Assembly: GCA_963966185.1 (NCBI GenBank)
Contig: CAWZYM010000158.1
Span: 366,001-430,000, forward strand
Origin: Rhabditoides inermis
Taxonomy: Eukaryota > Nematoda > Chromadorea > Rhabditida > Rhabditidae
Length of the DNA stretch: 64,000 bases
Direction of reading: 5' to 3'
Made by a program: the position numbers and the translations under genes. This document shows, piece after piece, positions 48,001 to 60,111 of this stretch; position 1 is the stretch's first letter, and each line of letters begins with the position of its first letter. The notes under the pieces are model-generated. The model searched no databases, was not told the origin of the DNA, and saw only the letters and a program-made list of their open reading frames with translations.

Positions 48001-50788
48001 AATGGGCAAAAATGGCGATAGAAAATTACATTAGATGTTGGGTAAATGAAAAACACCAGTTACGTTTCATTGCAGACGATCAACGGCGCTTCGGGCAAGC
48101 TCGTGAAGGACCCTCTCGTCTCTGCTTTCCTGCTTCTTCGTTACTGTGGCAGTGTCCACTCCATGTATACGAACTGGCAGCAGTGGGCCGGTGAGAACTC
48201 TTTGCTATGAAATATTGTCCTTTTAACGTTATTGATTAGTTGGCGTCGCAATGTATGAGAGCTAGGCGTGATATCATACGTGCTCGTTCAGCGAAGGCTG
48301 TGTGGGATGACATGATCACGTGGTCGAATGACCCGTCTGCAACATGGGACGACGTGCTATCGCCGGACTCGTCGACGGCGCTCGAAGCGATCGCACTCGT
48401 CAAGCAGCATTTTGCACGAGTTTGCAAAAGCTCACCTTCCACCTCTTCCGATTGGGTTAGTTTAATGATCATATTGTTGTTGTTGTTTGTAATAGTTGTG
48501 TCTGTTTCGAGTTTGTGCGTTTTTTCAGTTCCGTAAGGTTGCCAAGTTTGCCGACATCCTGCTTGAGTCTGTTCGCGAAGGGTACGACGTGAGGATGCAC
48601 ATGAACATCAAGAAGCTGGACCACCGGCTGCTCCAAGTGGTTACGAACGGTTAGTCATTTGTTCTCACGGAGACAGAGCGAGTTGTTTTGTTTGTAATGA
48701 AACTGTTATTTATGAAACTTTCTATTGATCGATTGTGGTATGTGGTATTCAATTGAGAATGGTATAAAAACTAGTAGAAATGATCATAAACGATTTGTTT
48801 CAGTGAAGACGCCCTCTGACGACCGAGTCGAGCTGTGTGTGATGAATCTGATGTCGGCTCTCGCGGCATATGGTGTGCAACCGTTTGATCCGCCCGCGGC
48901 TATCGCCGCACCTTCTGCTGTTGCCACCGTCGCTTCGTCGGCCGCCTCAGCTGCATCCGCCGGATCCGCCTCCAACGCTGCTGCCGGCGTCCCCGATCCT
49001 TCTCTCGCTTCCGTGTCTGTGGCTGCGGGCGCAACTGTCGCTGTTCCTGCCCCTGCTACATCTCTTCCCGGGCCCGCTACTTCCGCCGCGCCGGCACCTG
49101 CTCTTTCTATTCCGTCGAGTACGGCGCCTGTCGCGCTCGGAATTCCCCCTGTTGTGAAGATTCCGTGAGTGTTGCTTTCATTTGACTTTATGTTATCTGT
49201 ATAAGTTATACTAGTTGAATTTTAATGGTCCGCTATAATACAAGGTGTTGATGATTATATTAGTATATGTAATGTGAATTGCATTTTTTCGTTGTTGTTT
49301 TGGATTTAACGGAAGAACCATTTGCGTTTTTGTAAATTGTGTACTGAGTTCAAGAAGATAAACTTGTTTGAACGATATGTGTTTATTAAGTTTACCTAGG
49401 ACGATTTCAATGGGCGTTATGTCGACTGTTCCCGCATCCAGCGTCTTGTCAGCACTTGCACCGGTACCCAGTTGGATTCGCATAATGGCGACACTGCCCT
49501 ACAAGGTGACGCATTCGGCTAGTGGGAATGTTGAATGAGTTGTCTATAGGTGGCCTGGCAGCCAGAAGCGACGTTGGCGAAGGCGCTGGCTCACGCGCCT
49601 TTCGAGCTGCTCAATCGAGACGACCTGCTGACGGTGATAGGACGCGTGTACAAGGGCATGACCATTCACCGAGGAGAGGACACGAAGCCAGTGACAAGGA
49701 GGTTTGCATTGCATGCTATGTGAAAAGTTGTGTTAATGATGCGGTACTCAGTGCGTTCGGCCGATTTATCGATGCTGCTAGAAGGACGCTGGTGAGGAAG
49801 GGCTTCCTTGTCGAGGAGATCGAAGTCTACAACAACAAGACCAAGGTACATGAGTGGGTGTAAAGGCTTGCTTCGAGCATTGCTCGCTTGCTACATTGTT
49901 GATTGACCTGATGCGTGATATATCGTTTGTTTCTCTCTCATTGTCGTGTTGTTGAATGTAGTGGTTGAATTCTACATACTCGCTGGGATGTGTGCGTGCT
50001 GCTGTGGTGGACAACCATGTTGACGTTGTGCGGTCTCCCTGCTGGCGCCCTCCTGTCCTCACCCTCGATGAGCAGCTCGCCGCGGATCGGCCCGTCGACC
50101 GACTCGCTCCACTCGCACCTGCAACGCGCGTCTACTACAGGCGCAAGGAGACATGGCGGCCGGCTCTCGTCGTCGCTTCGTGAGTGCTACCTCTTGAAAT
50201 AGGCGTGACTAGACGGCGCGGGATGAGTCCGTGTTGATCACGCCCACTATTTATTTATCTCTGCGACCATGTGGTATGGACGAGTATTTGCAGTCACGAG
50301 CCGCTGGGCGTGTGTCGAGTGATGGACGTGGCTGCGGATGAGGGAACGGTGTTTGTGGCTAGGTTCGACCGACTGCTGTGTCTCACCGACTTGAAGGCAT
50401 GTACATGTGGGGTGATAGACTACGAAGGCAGAACTGCTTGCAGGCGGGCTCGCGCGTGCAGTGCAGGGTGGAGGAGAACGGCGTGGCGACGTGGAGGGAA
50501 GGCGAGGCGGAGTCGCTACCGAGCGACCCAGACTGGCTGCTGGGCAGGGTACGAGTGCACATGGAGGGACGGTCGACGACTGACGTGTGAGTGAGAGACG
50601 GAAAGGGAGAGAAGCAAGGAGGGGCAGTCGGCGGATGAGTGAGTGAGTGCGAGAAAGTGAGAGAGAGGGAGGGAGGAGCAAGGAGGGACAGTCGGTGGAT
50701 GAGTGAGTGAGTGCGAGAAAGTGAGAGAGAGAGGGAGGGAGGAGCAAGGAGGGACAGTCGGCGGATGAGTGAGTGAGTGCGAGAAAGT

Positions 50789-50821
<33 letters not shown>

Positions 50822-51534
50822 AGGAGCAAGGAGGGACAGTCGGCGGATGAGTGAGTGAGTGCGAGAAAGTGAGAGAGAGAGAGGGAGGGAGGAGCAAGGA
50901 GGGACAGTCGGCGGATGAGTGAGTGAGTGCGAGAAAGTGAGAGAGAGAGGGAGGGAGGAGCAAGGAGGGACAGTCGGCGGATGAGTGAGTGAGTGCGAGA
51001 AAGTGAGAGAGAGAGGGAGGGAGGAGCAAGGAGGGACAGTCGGCGGATGAGTGAGTGAGTGCGAGAAAGTGAGAGAGAGGGAGGGAGGAGCAAGGAGGGA
51101 CAGTCGGCGGATGAGTGAGTGATCCTGTCCTAACACATCACTGGAAAATCCATTTTACACCTGGAAAATCCAGTTTCCAGCTGGAAAATCCATATTTCCA
51201 CTGGAAAACTGGAAAATCCAACTGGAAAAACCAGTTTTCCAGTGGAAAATTGGATTTTCCAGCTGGAAACTGGATTTTCCAGGTGGAAAATGGATTTTTC
51301 AATAACGTGTTAGGACAGGGTCAGTGAGTGCGAGAAAGTGAGAGAGAGGGAGGGAGGAGCAAGGAGGGACAGTCGGCGGATGAGCGAGTGAGTGCGAGAA
51401 AGTGAGAGAGAGAGAGAGGGAGGGAGGAGCAAGGAGGGACAGTCGGCGGATGATTGAGTGAGTGCGAGAAAGTGAGAGAGAGGGAGGGAGGAGCAAGGAG
51501 GGACAGTCGGCGGATGAGTGAGTGAGTGCGAGAA

Positions 51535-51571
<37 letters not shown>

Positions 51572-52406
51572 GGGAGGAGCAAGAAGGGACAGTCGGCGGA
51601 TGAGTGAGTGAGTGCGAGAAAGTGAGAGAGAGAGGGAGGGAGGAGCAAGGAGGGACAGTCGGCGGATGAGTGAGTGAGTGCGAGAAAGTGAGAGAGAGAG
51701 AGAGAGAGAGGAAGGGAGGAGCAAGAAGGGACAGTCGGCGGATGAGTGAGTGAGTGCGAGAAAGTGAGAGAGAGAGAGAGGAAGGGAGGAGCAAGAAGGG
51801 ACAGTCGGCGGATGAGTGAGTGAGTGCGAGAAAGTGAGCGAGAGAGAGAGAGGAAGGGAGGAGCAAGAAGGGACAGTCGGCGGATGAGTGAGTGAGTGCG
51901 AGAAAGTGAGAGAGAGAGAGAGAGAGAGAGAGGAAGGGAGGAGCAAGAAGGGACAGTCGGCGGATGAGTGAGTGAGTGCGAGAAAGTGAGAGAGAGAGAG
52001 GGAGGGAGGAGCAAGAAGGGACAGTCGGCGGATGAGTGAGTGAGTGCGAGAAGAGAGAGGGGGTGGGTGCATTTGCGGTGTTTAGTTGTGAATGGAGCGC
52101 GATACGTCCCGCTGACTTCGACGGAGTGCTGCTGGCTGATTCTATCTGCGACTTCCAGAAGGGCGTTCCTCGCCGAGGTGAGCCGATATACATGTTTGTT
52201 TATCAACAGGTTCAAGTGACACCAATAACTGAATAAGGAGACTGACCTGAGTCGCTAGCTGCTGGTTAATCGATGAAAGTAATGCCTTTGAATCAGTTGA
52301 CGTCATTCTGTGTCTCCTAGGAATGCTGGCGCACCTCGACTTGTCGGCTGAGAAGAGGAAGCAGCACCTGCTGGCGGTTATCGGGCCGCTCGATGCGCCA
52401 TCCTAG
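43330..52406 (+). CDS. Unrecognised ~940-aa protein, 22 exons
   Basis: Exons 43330-43383, 43650-43850, 46319-46423, 46514-46610, 46803-46894, 47001-47040, 47099-47264, 47434-47529, 47594-47690, 47822-47911 (end uncertain), 48076-48190, 48262-48455, 48529-48649, 48804-49164, 49400-49505, 49550-49701, 49752-49845, 49962-50179, 50294-50396, 50444-50586, 52086-52177 and 52321-52406 join in frame. Family not recognised. The first ~490 residues are helix-rich (EGYEKLQHFVREDFVG, VRMENSVDNVLIDVLRGWY). An Ala/Pro/Ser linker of about 95 residues follows. The C-terminal third is beta-rich (RVYYRRKETWRPALVVAS, GSRVQCRVEENGVATWREGE) and might hold Tudor-like barrels; this is a guess. The exon 10 donor is doubtful because reading on to 47961 gives a phase clash. 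One intron (50397-50443) is GC-AG. Intron 2 holds a 2.3-kb foldback element, intron 20 a minisatellite. Confidence 0.7.
44953..45034. repeat. (CT)n microsatellite
   Basis: About 30 uninterrupted CT units, then two TTGCGCTCTCTC interruptions, in the centre of the foldback element. Confidence 0.92.
45323..45532 (+). other. Possible coding remnant in foldback centre
   Basis: An open frame of 69 residues with ordinary amino-acid composition (LETTAKSWSLRPSQELIIDF, YTDFRITVDIKWSGY). It ends at a plausible donor. It could be an exon of a captured or decayed gene; no family is recognised. Confidence 0.3.
50590..52062. repeat. Minisatellite, 60-85-bp unit, about 18 copies
   Basis: Units read AGGGACAGTCGGCGGATGAG, then GTGAGTGAGTGCGAGAAAGT, a variable (GA)n run, and GGAGGGAGGAGCAAGG. 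Length varies mainly by GA count. A later sub-block uses AAGAAGG instead of AAGGAGG. The array fills the next-to-last intron of the 22-exon gene and is interrupted by a palindromic element at 51124-51319. Confidence 0.93.
51124..51319. mobile_element. Palindromic MITE in the minisatellite
   Basis: A 196-bp palindrome with ends CCTGTCCTAACAC and complement, and an interior made of GGAAAATCCA/TGGATTTTCC units. It splits one minisatellite unit. No clear target duplication can be assigned because the flanks are themselves repetitive. Confidence 0.8.
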
Positions 52407-53308
52407 GAGAATGCCCTTCACTTCCCCGGGAGTAGAGTGCCGCTGTGTCTATGTGAGTCTGTGTGAGACGAGTCCCTTCCGTTCTTTCGTAGTGAATATT
52501 ACGTGCTTAGATTTCCGTTGATTCTTTTTTTCATATTACCGTTGGTTAGTCACTACTAAATTGTTGTTGAGATATAAGGATATGACCACGTGTTTTGAGT
52601 GATAAATGAATATATTCAGTTACGTTGTTTACTTCTTATTGTGTCTGCTGTTAGTCTGTTCGCACTCATTACACAAGTTTCTTTTCTATTTTCCGTACTT
52701 ATCTGTTATGGTTCTTCTCCGTGGTTTTGTTGGTATGGTCGGTTGGCGGCAGCGGGCGAACCTCCACTGCTTTGTTCTTGTTTCGCACAGCACGTCTCGT
52801 AGTCCCGTCTGTCGTTGTATCTCCTTGCACGGAACCTTGTCCAGTAATGTCAGTCTCTCAATCAGCCACCCGCACATTGAGGTCTCATCTCGATCAATTC
52901 AGTGAGTGACTACCATACGCAATAATGTTATGACACGTATCACCTCGTTTATCACCGTTGTATTATTATGTCGTAGTGATTGATTATTAAAAAGTATGCA
53001 ATATAGAAAACCTACAAATGATCCGTGTAATACGTGCATGTCCGCAAGATCCATAATATAACCTTTATTTCTCGTATATGAATATATAACACATAGTAAA
53101 AAGACGTGTAAGCATTGAAAATATGCATGAACCAGTTTTGAGATCAAATATCAATCACATTCATCCGTGCTGTTGTGTATGTACAGTGCAGCTGGCTGGG
53201 AAACCCAAACCACTCAGGAAAGGGGAAGACACAACCGACTAGCTACACAATCAACTAATTGATCAATAAATAAATGAGGAAATCGATCTATCATCTAGGC
53301 GATATCGA
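52407..53308. other. Convergent intergenic region
   Basis: Holds the 3' ends of the 22-exon + gene and of the minus-strand membrane-protein gene. Short open frames at 52599-52909 have no recognisable features. Nothing else is seen. Confidence 0.5.
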
Positions 53309-54526
53309 TCACAAAAGCGCTTCGACGAGCTTAGATTCGTAGTTGGCTTCTGATCGGAAAAAGGCAGCGATCAGTCCCTCACTCACGAACAGACCACACG
53401 ACAGGAGAGAAAAGATCTGGAATGGATACATTTTTGAAACCACAGTTACGGAAATGGAATTGAATTGATTTACTGCCGATATCAAGAATACAACAACGGA
53501 AATGAAACACAAAAGGGTTCAGTTTGCGTGAATTATCTGTCGGTGGTTGCTTCTTGTCGGGATACGACGTGAAGAGTTGGTGTGCTTGGTCTCACGCTTA
53601 GGTTGACGTCGCAACAGCCATTGTAGAAAGTGTACTCGGCGGGTTCAACTCCGTTCTCCGAGGATTCCTCAAATTCCAAAGCCAGCAACGAACATGTAGC
53701 GGGTACCGTTGATCCAGCAATTGTCCACGTAGACCGGGCTTGGCGGGTGCGACGGGAAAATAAACTGGGGGGACCGACCACTCGGGGGCAAGGGAAGATG
53801 ATGGAATGAAGTTACGGAAAACTAAAGTACAATAACCCTTCAAGAGTACGGTGCTCACCCCTGCCAGCACCCATCCGTTGATGCCGCACTGCGATTCCAC
53901 CGCGAAATCGTTGATATTACGACCGAGGAACTTGCTGGAAATACTATTTACTCTCTTTCTCTCTCTCTCTCTCTCCCTCTTTCTCTCCCTCCCTCTCCCT
54001 CTCACTTGCTCATAATCTGTCGATGATAGTCGGCGATCCACGGACACGCACTGAAAATACATTTGATTATTGATTGACCCAAAGATTCATTTACCTGTAA
54101 TGCATCTCTAGTCCAAAGACGAAAAGTGCGAATGGAACTGCGCCGAATGAATAGCACATGCTCTGAAAAGGAATCATGAATCCCTTGCATTGATGCTGGT
54201 ATATGTTGTATGATTTGTTCCCTGCCCTCTCATCTTCCTATTAGTCCCTATTCTATAGGCGGATATTGGTTTTTGTGATGTCAGGAGAGGGTATTATGCT
54301 TGCAAGAGCGGCGCCCTTTGATCCACTAATCAGCACTAATCCTTCCAGATGACTCGATATCATGCAAACATCTCCCTCCTCCCGTCTATCATGTGAGATG
54401 TATCATACCATCGAATGCCACTTGTGATAAATGTTAGAATATTGAACAGTAGCCGACACTACGTGACTTCCGCATACACAATTGAATGGGATTCTATGGA
54501 AGCCTCTTACAAGTGACAATCCTTAG

Positions 54527-54569
<43 letters not shown>

Positions 54570-57500
54570 CTCTCTCTCTCTTTCTCTCTCTCTTCTCGCT
54601 CCATCGATATCTTCATCTCTCTCCATAGCATGACTCCCGGTTATTAGTTCCCTCAAGCGATAAGAATTAATCTCTTCTTCTCATATTCCACTTTCCTTCC
54701 GAGATTCTCTCTCTCCCTCTCTATGTCGTCGAATTTGAGCTCCAAACACCAATTCGAAATACACAAACAAAAATCACCGAATCCGACAACACAGTGATCA
54801 CTAATAATATCTACATAATACTCTCAACTGTATAATCAGAAATGTAAAAAAAACCTGTGATCTTGTTTAGGTGAAGAAAGAGGAAAAGAGGAGAGAGAGA
54901 GAGGGAGAGAGAGAGAGAGAGGGAGAGAGGGGGGGGGGGAAATGGTGCAGTCCACTCACAGTGATCCTTGATATAGGCGACTTGCACAGGTGGATGATCT
55001 GCAGAATGACAGTCGCACACAGCATCGACACTGTGAATGTGCCTGCCAGGAACTGACCTGAACAGAACATACGTTTATAATATTATAATGCTTTATTATA
55101 CGCTTTAAATGATAGAGTTGAGTTGAGTTGTTTCATTACAAACCATAAAGCAAAACTAGTAAGCAGTACCTGTGAGTCTCATCTGATTGAAGGTAGCCGG
55201 CATCTCCTTGTCGGACTCGTTGTAGTACCACTTGTCCGGAGTCAACACCAGGCTCTGCAAGGGAAAGGAGTGGGCGGGGCTAGAGTGGGCGGGGCTAGAT
55301 GTCCAAACCTTGTGCCCTCCGTTGCGCGGATCAAAGTACTGTCCCAGTCCAGAGAAGAGAAGGGCATTGACGAGGATTAGGAGAATCTGCAAAGATAAAA
55401 ACAATGAAAGAGAGAGGGGAAGAGGAGGGGAAGAGATAGATAGATAGAGGGGGAGAGAGAGAGAGATAGAGAAAGAGAGAGGAGATGTACCATATTTGCC
55501 ATGCGTATGCTGAACACGACCTTCCCCCCTGAGATGTCTGTCTGCCGTCGGCTGTCCACCTCCGATTCCAGAGCCTGACATTGAAAAAAACTATCATTTA
55601 CTCAAGTCAAAAATCGTACGTTTTCGTATTCCATCGTTTGCCAGCCGTACTACATCCTGGATTCCTGGTGCTACATGTCAAAAGTCATCATTCATCAATA
55701 AGCGTTTCTTCGTTGTCACTCTCAATCAATCAATCGTTTATCCGGAATGCCGGAATCGTTATATCTGAATATGACAACACAATCATAATCATATGCAGCA
55801 TACAGTAGTGCCTAAGATGCTAGATACATAATAGGCTAACGCCGGGGAAAGACAGGTAGGCTGACGAGGTTAGTGGTGGGAAGACGACACTTGATCGATA
55901 ATCATTCCTGGACCATTCTTGACGCGTAGAGCTCCGGGTTTTCCTTTGCTTCCATGCCAATCAGTATCTCCTCGCGCCATAGCTGCTTCCACATGAGGGT
56001 ACTTCCCGCCGCCTCACTGGTTACTCGGGAAGGATTCTTGTCGATGACCGAACATTCGTTGGCGGTGAGGCAAAATGAGGGTATGGTTTATGGTTGTATT
56101 CTATTTAGGAAAAACCATAGGCTTCGGCTTCAGAAACTCTGTCAATATTGAAAGCGTATAATACGCGTTATCAAACGCAACACAATCATAATGATATGAA
56201 GCATACAGTAGTGCAACGAGCGTAACAAAAGCAATGAGAACAAATAGCTAAAGTTGTAAACAATTATCGACAAGAATTCAATCAGATGCGAACCTGTGCA
56301 ACGAGTATGAGTCTGTTGAGTGTGCCAGTGGAGACCTTCCTCTCCCGCTCCTTCTGGGAGAACAAAGCCTGTGCCCGGTCCGCCGATTTCTGCAACAAAA
56401 CACTTATATACGTTGTCCACTATGTTTTTTTTCACCGATCTCCCTATCTTTACGTCCATCGCAGACATGAGTTGCTCAGGCCACTTTACTATTCATTGTT
56501 TCATTTTTCAATATCCATATGTCCCCTGACCCTACCAGACTTGTTATTATTTGCATTTCCAATTCCTGAGCTCATTACCATATGCCACCTGCGCGACGAG
56601 AGAGTGCGCGATACGAGAGGGTCAGACAGAAAGGGAGGCGCGAGAGTGTGTAGGGACGAGAGAGCGCGGAGATAATTAGGGCGTGTTCAATGTGCGGTCA
56701 GCATGAAACATTCACACGCTCCGAGAATCCACCGGGATCCGATGGCAGAGTGAGAGAGAGGCGAGAGAGTGGGGATTCAGAGAGATACAGAGAAAAGGGA
56801 GGAGTGAGAGGGTGCATCTCCTTGAGAGGGCAGAGACGGAAGCGGGCAGATGAGATAATGGGAAAGTGTTTGCAAATTTGGTCAAAGATAGGCGTGCTGC
56901 TGCAATCCTCTCGCTATTTCATAATTCCACACTCCACTATTGGGAAACCCATCAAAAGCGCAATAAACACTACAGGTGTCAGGGTTTCATCACTCCGCAA
57001 AAACCATATTCCGGATGTGGAAATATAGTAATTAGTAATACAATAATACGCTTCGAACTTGCATTTCGCTGCATGATATATATCGCGGTGGATGGGTGGA
57101 TATTGGGCCAATGATCATTGGCAACTCGCAACACTTGAAGCTCGCGACAACAAGCAATAAGCTTCGTTTGCTCTCCGAACCCCCTTGCAAGCACGCGACA
57201 ATGAATGACATTGTAATTGCTGCTAATTACTGGTTACTGGCTTTCGCCCGCCGTTCGATTGTGTCATATCCACGTCTACCTGCATATCCTATCCCTAATG
57301 CGAGGATTACACAAATCCGTGGAGGAGATTACGGTATACGAGCTGACAGCCTCCCTCTTTTTTCCTCCAGATGGCAGCGGCAATCGAGTCAAGTGCACGA
57401 TTAAAGAATTGGAGAGAGCGCGCGAGAATCAATGGACTGGCAAATGAGACATATTGCTCAATGGTTTCATGATAGTTGCATAGTTTTCCATCAATCGATA

Positions 57501-57636
57501 TATCTCTGACCAGATCGATTCCCTCCTGGTTCTCCTTGGTCTGGTGGTTCCGAGTGTTCCTTCGTCCGGAAGACGCGGTGGATACAGTAGACTCGTCCGT
57601 CTCGTTCGATCCGCCACTGAACACAGAGTACGGCAT
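53309..57636 (-). CDS. Unrecognised multi-pass membrane protein
   Basis: Minus-strand exons 57636-57511, 56389-56294, 55574-55491, 55386-55309, 55254-55170, 55057-54960, 54162-54095, 54050-54006, 53934-53859 join in frame, and a last exon 53416-53309 ends in a stop. The N-terminal part is soluble, Ser/Thr-rich then charged. At least four hydrophobic segments follow (ILLILVNALLFSGLG, FTVSMLCATVILQIIHL, MCYSFGAVPF, LLSCGLFVSEGLIAAFF) separated by loops with WYYNES and CPWIADYHRQ. The exon between 53859 and 53596 could not be framed: one frame gives VYVDNCWINGTRYMFVAGFG then a stop, another joins the last exon. Family unknown. The ATG follows an ATATTTCAG acceptor. Confidence 0.6.
54532..54593. 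repeat. (CT)n microsatellite
   Basis: Run of CT dinucleotides with a few CCATTT and TTCT interruptions, in a 797-bp intron of the minus-strand membrane-protein gene. Confidence 0.9.
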
Positions 57637-57881
57637 GTCTGAAATATTTAGATAACAGTCAGTCCGCGACACGACCTCGGTACACGCGGAAGACGACAAA
57701 AAAGGGAAGCGCGCCAATTCCTCTCAATTGCATTTGAATCTCTCTCGCAAAGGTCGGTTTCCGGGTGGAGTAGATGAATGACAATTAGAATAGAGGAATG
57801 GAGGCGAGAGGCACAGATGCGACGACAGAAAAGACGATTATTACGATTATGTACTGTCCCGATCACAAGCTTTGACCATTC

Positions 57882-57899
57882 GGCCGTGACGTCACGGCC
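57882..57899. promoter_or_regulatory. 18-bp palindrome with central CRE
   Basis: GGCCGTGACGTCACGGCC is a perfect palindrome with TGACGTCA at its centre, followed by further GCCGTGAC and GCGTGAC copies. It lies about 250 bases upstream of the start codon of the minus-strand membrane-protein gene, a plausible bZIP site; binding is inferred. Confidence 0.5.
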
Positions 57900-58290
57900 C
57901 GGGCCGTGACATAGCGTGACATTGATTATATATCGTTATCTGATTTAACTAAAAATAAACCAACAACACCATTAAACTCAGCATGCTTGATTTGGCCGGA
58001 ATGCACATTTCAATCTCATTTTCATCATTCAAATTGACACCCGGGTGTCCATGTGAGAAACACGATTCAGCATGAAAAGAAGCCGCTGTAATTGCAGTCA
58101 CATTGAGTATAGATAAACAAACTTCTGGATTTATACCTATCTATATATTGTTGATCTGTATACAAAATATCATAGTGAAGTTTATTTCATTCATCGAGAT
58201 ATTCCGATGCAAAGTGGCTGTTTCAAATTGACATCTTTCGATCCGTACACTTTTCACTGGCTCAATGACGTCCGATCGGAATGAGATTTG

Positions 58291-59683
58291 CACCATTGAA
58301 CTTCACATCTTTCACTCAATCTTATTATAATGTTGTTTCAGCATTTCGTTTTCATGATTTCCGCTATGTTTTCACTTTCGAGTCTTGTTTCGAGAACCCG
58401 GTGCGAGAGGGGAGGGGGCGGGGCGTAGAGGAGTCGCGTCTCTCTGGCTGTGCCCTGCCACAGGCGGGCGAGACTGCGACGCGATAACATATCTGACTTC
58501 CTCACTTCAACTTCATGAATTCAAAGTTTAGCAATCTGAAATTGTTCTCAGTTTGTCACAAACATTTAGAGCTTCAAAAAGAGGTCTCATAAGAACATAA
58601 GCAACTAACACCATGAAGTCCACGCTTTCAGACCAGTCTCGTTTGCGCACGGCGTTGTTTGAGAAACCAGCTACGATTTTTGTTGCACTGTTTTTGTATC
58701 GTTGAGACAAGTAAAATGACATCTTATTTTTGAAATTTGGACCATTTTGAACAAATACAGGAATTGCCACCCGGATTAATTGCCAGTTAAAGATGAGTGA
58801 ATGCGCAAATCTACCTCCTACTCCCTCTTTTATGGCTCTTTCCCTTTGGCAAAATGTCGAGTCTTGGCATCAAGCCATGTCATGCCTCTCCTCGCCCCGC
58901 CCACACATGGGTACTGTACTCACAAAACCATGGTGGCGTGTTTCAAAAATCAGCTTAGATTTTTATTACACTGTTTTTGTCTCGTTGAGACAAGTAAAAT
59001 GACATCGTATTTTTGAAATTTGGACCACTTTGAACACATCAAGGAATTGCCACCCTGACATAATACCAGTTCAAGATGAGTGACTGTGTGGCGGCGTGGT
59101 TTGATGCCAAGACTCGACATTTTGCCAAAGGGAAAGAGCCATAAAAGAGGGAGTAGGAGGTAGATTTGCGCATTCACTCATCTTTAACTGGCAATTAATC
59201 CGGGTGGCAATTCCTGTATTTGTTCAAAATGGTCCAAATTTCAAAAATAAGATGTCATTTTACTTGTCTCAACGATACAAAAACAGTGCAACAAAAATCG
59301 TAGCTGGTTTCTCAAACAACGCCGTGCGCAAACGAGACTGGTCTGAAAGCGTGGACTTCATGGTGTTAGTTGCTTATGTTCTTATGAGACCTCTTTTTGA
59401 AGCTCTAAATGTTTGTGACAAACTGAGAACAATTTCAGATTGCTAAACTTTGAATTCATGAAGTTGAAGTGATGAAGTCAGATATGTTATCGCGTCGCAG
59501 TCTCGCCCGCCTGTGGCAGGGCACAGCCAGAGAGACGCGACTCCTCTACGCCCCGCCCCCTCCCCTCTCGCACCGGGTTCTCGAAACAAGACTCGAAAGT
59601 GAAAACATAGCGGAAATCATGAAAACGAAATGCTGAAACAACATTATAATAAGATTGAGTGAAAGATGTGAAGTTCAATGGTG
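58291..59683. repeat. Near-perfect inverted repeat, 583-bp arms
   Basis: Bases 58291-58873 and 59101-59683 are reverse complements of equal length (583 bp); I found one mismatch (near 58501). The 227-bp spacer contains a third, diverged copy of an arm segment (about 58950-59070). Each arm holds the same 80-residue open frame, with no recognised family, so it is probably not a gene. Likely a foldback transposon or a very young palindromic duplication. Confidence 0.92.
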
Positions 59684-59812
59684 TAGAAAGATGTGAAGTT
59701 CAATAAGTTCAACGGGACAGTAAGACAGATATCAACGGAGAGAGAGAGAGAGAGGATTCCAGCTGCCTATCAAAACAGTGCCCGGCGTCACTGCTGAAGA
59801 GGGAAGGAGGGT

Positions 59813-59861
<49 letters not shown>

Positions 59862-60027
59862 GAAATGCAAATAAGGGAAATACATACGAGATTTGAGGGT
59901 CGACTTCCGGTGCAGATTCTCTTTTCGAAGAAGAGGCAAAAATGTGATTCGCGAATAGTCGATACATGTTTATGTGGTGTACCCATACATACCTTACTCT
60001 CGACTCAGAATGCAGCTCTCTGAATGC

Positions 60028-60111
<84 letters not shown>

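Noticed and set aside
50247..52215. Three long minus-strand open frames rich in Ser, Leu and Thr
   Set aside because: They are translations of the minisatellite and its (GA)n runs in all three frames, not proteins.
58214..58221. CTGTTTCA strings that resemble the 21U-RNA upstream motif (also near 61312)
   Set aside because: Only isolated copies occur without the spacing and clustering expected for piRNA loci.
58528..58770. 80-residue frame repeated identically in both palindrome arms
   Set aside because: Identity follows from the near-perfect inverted repeat; there is no splice, start context or family support for coding.
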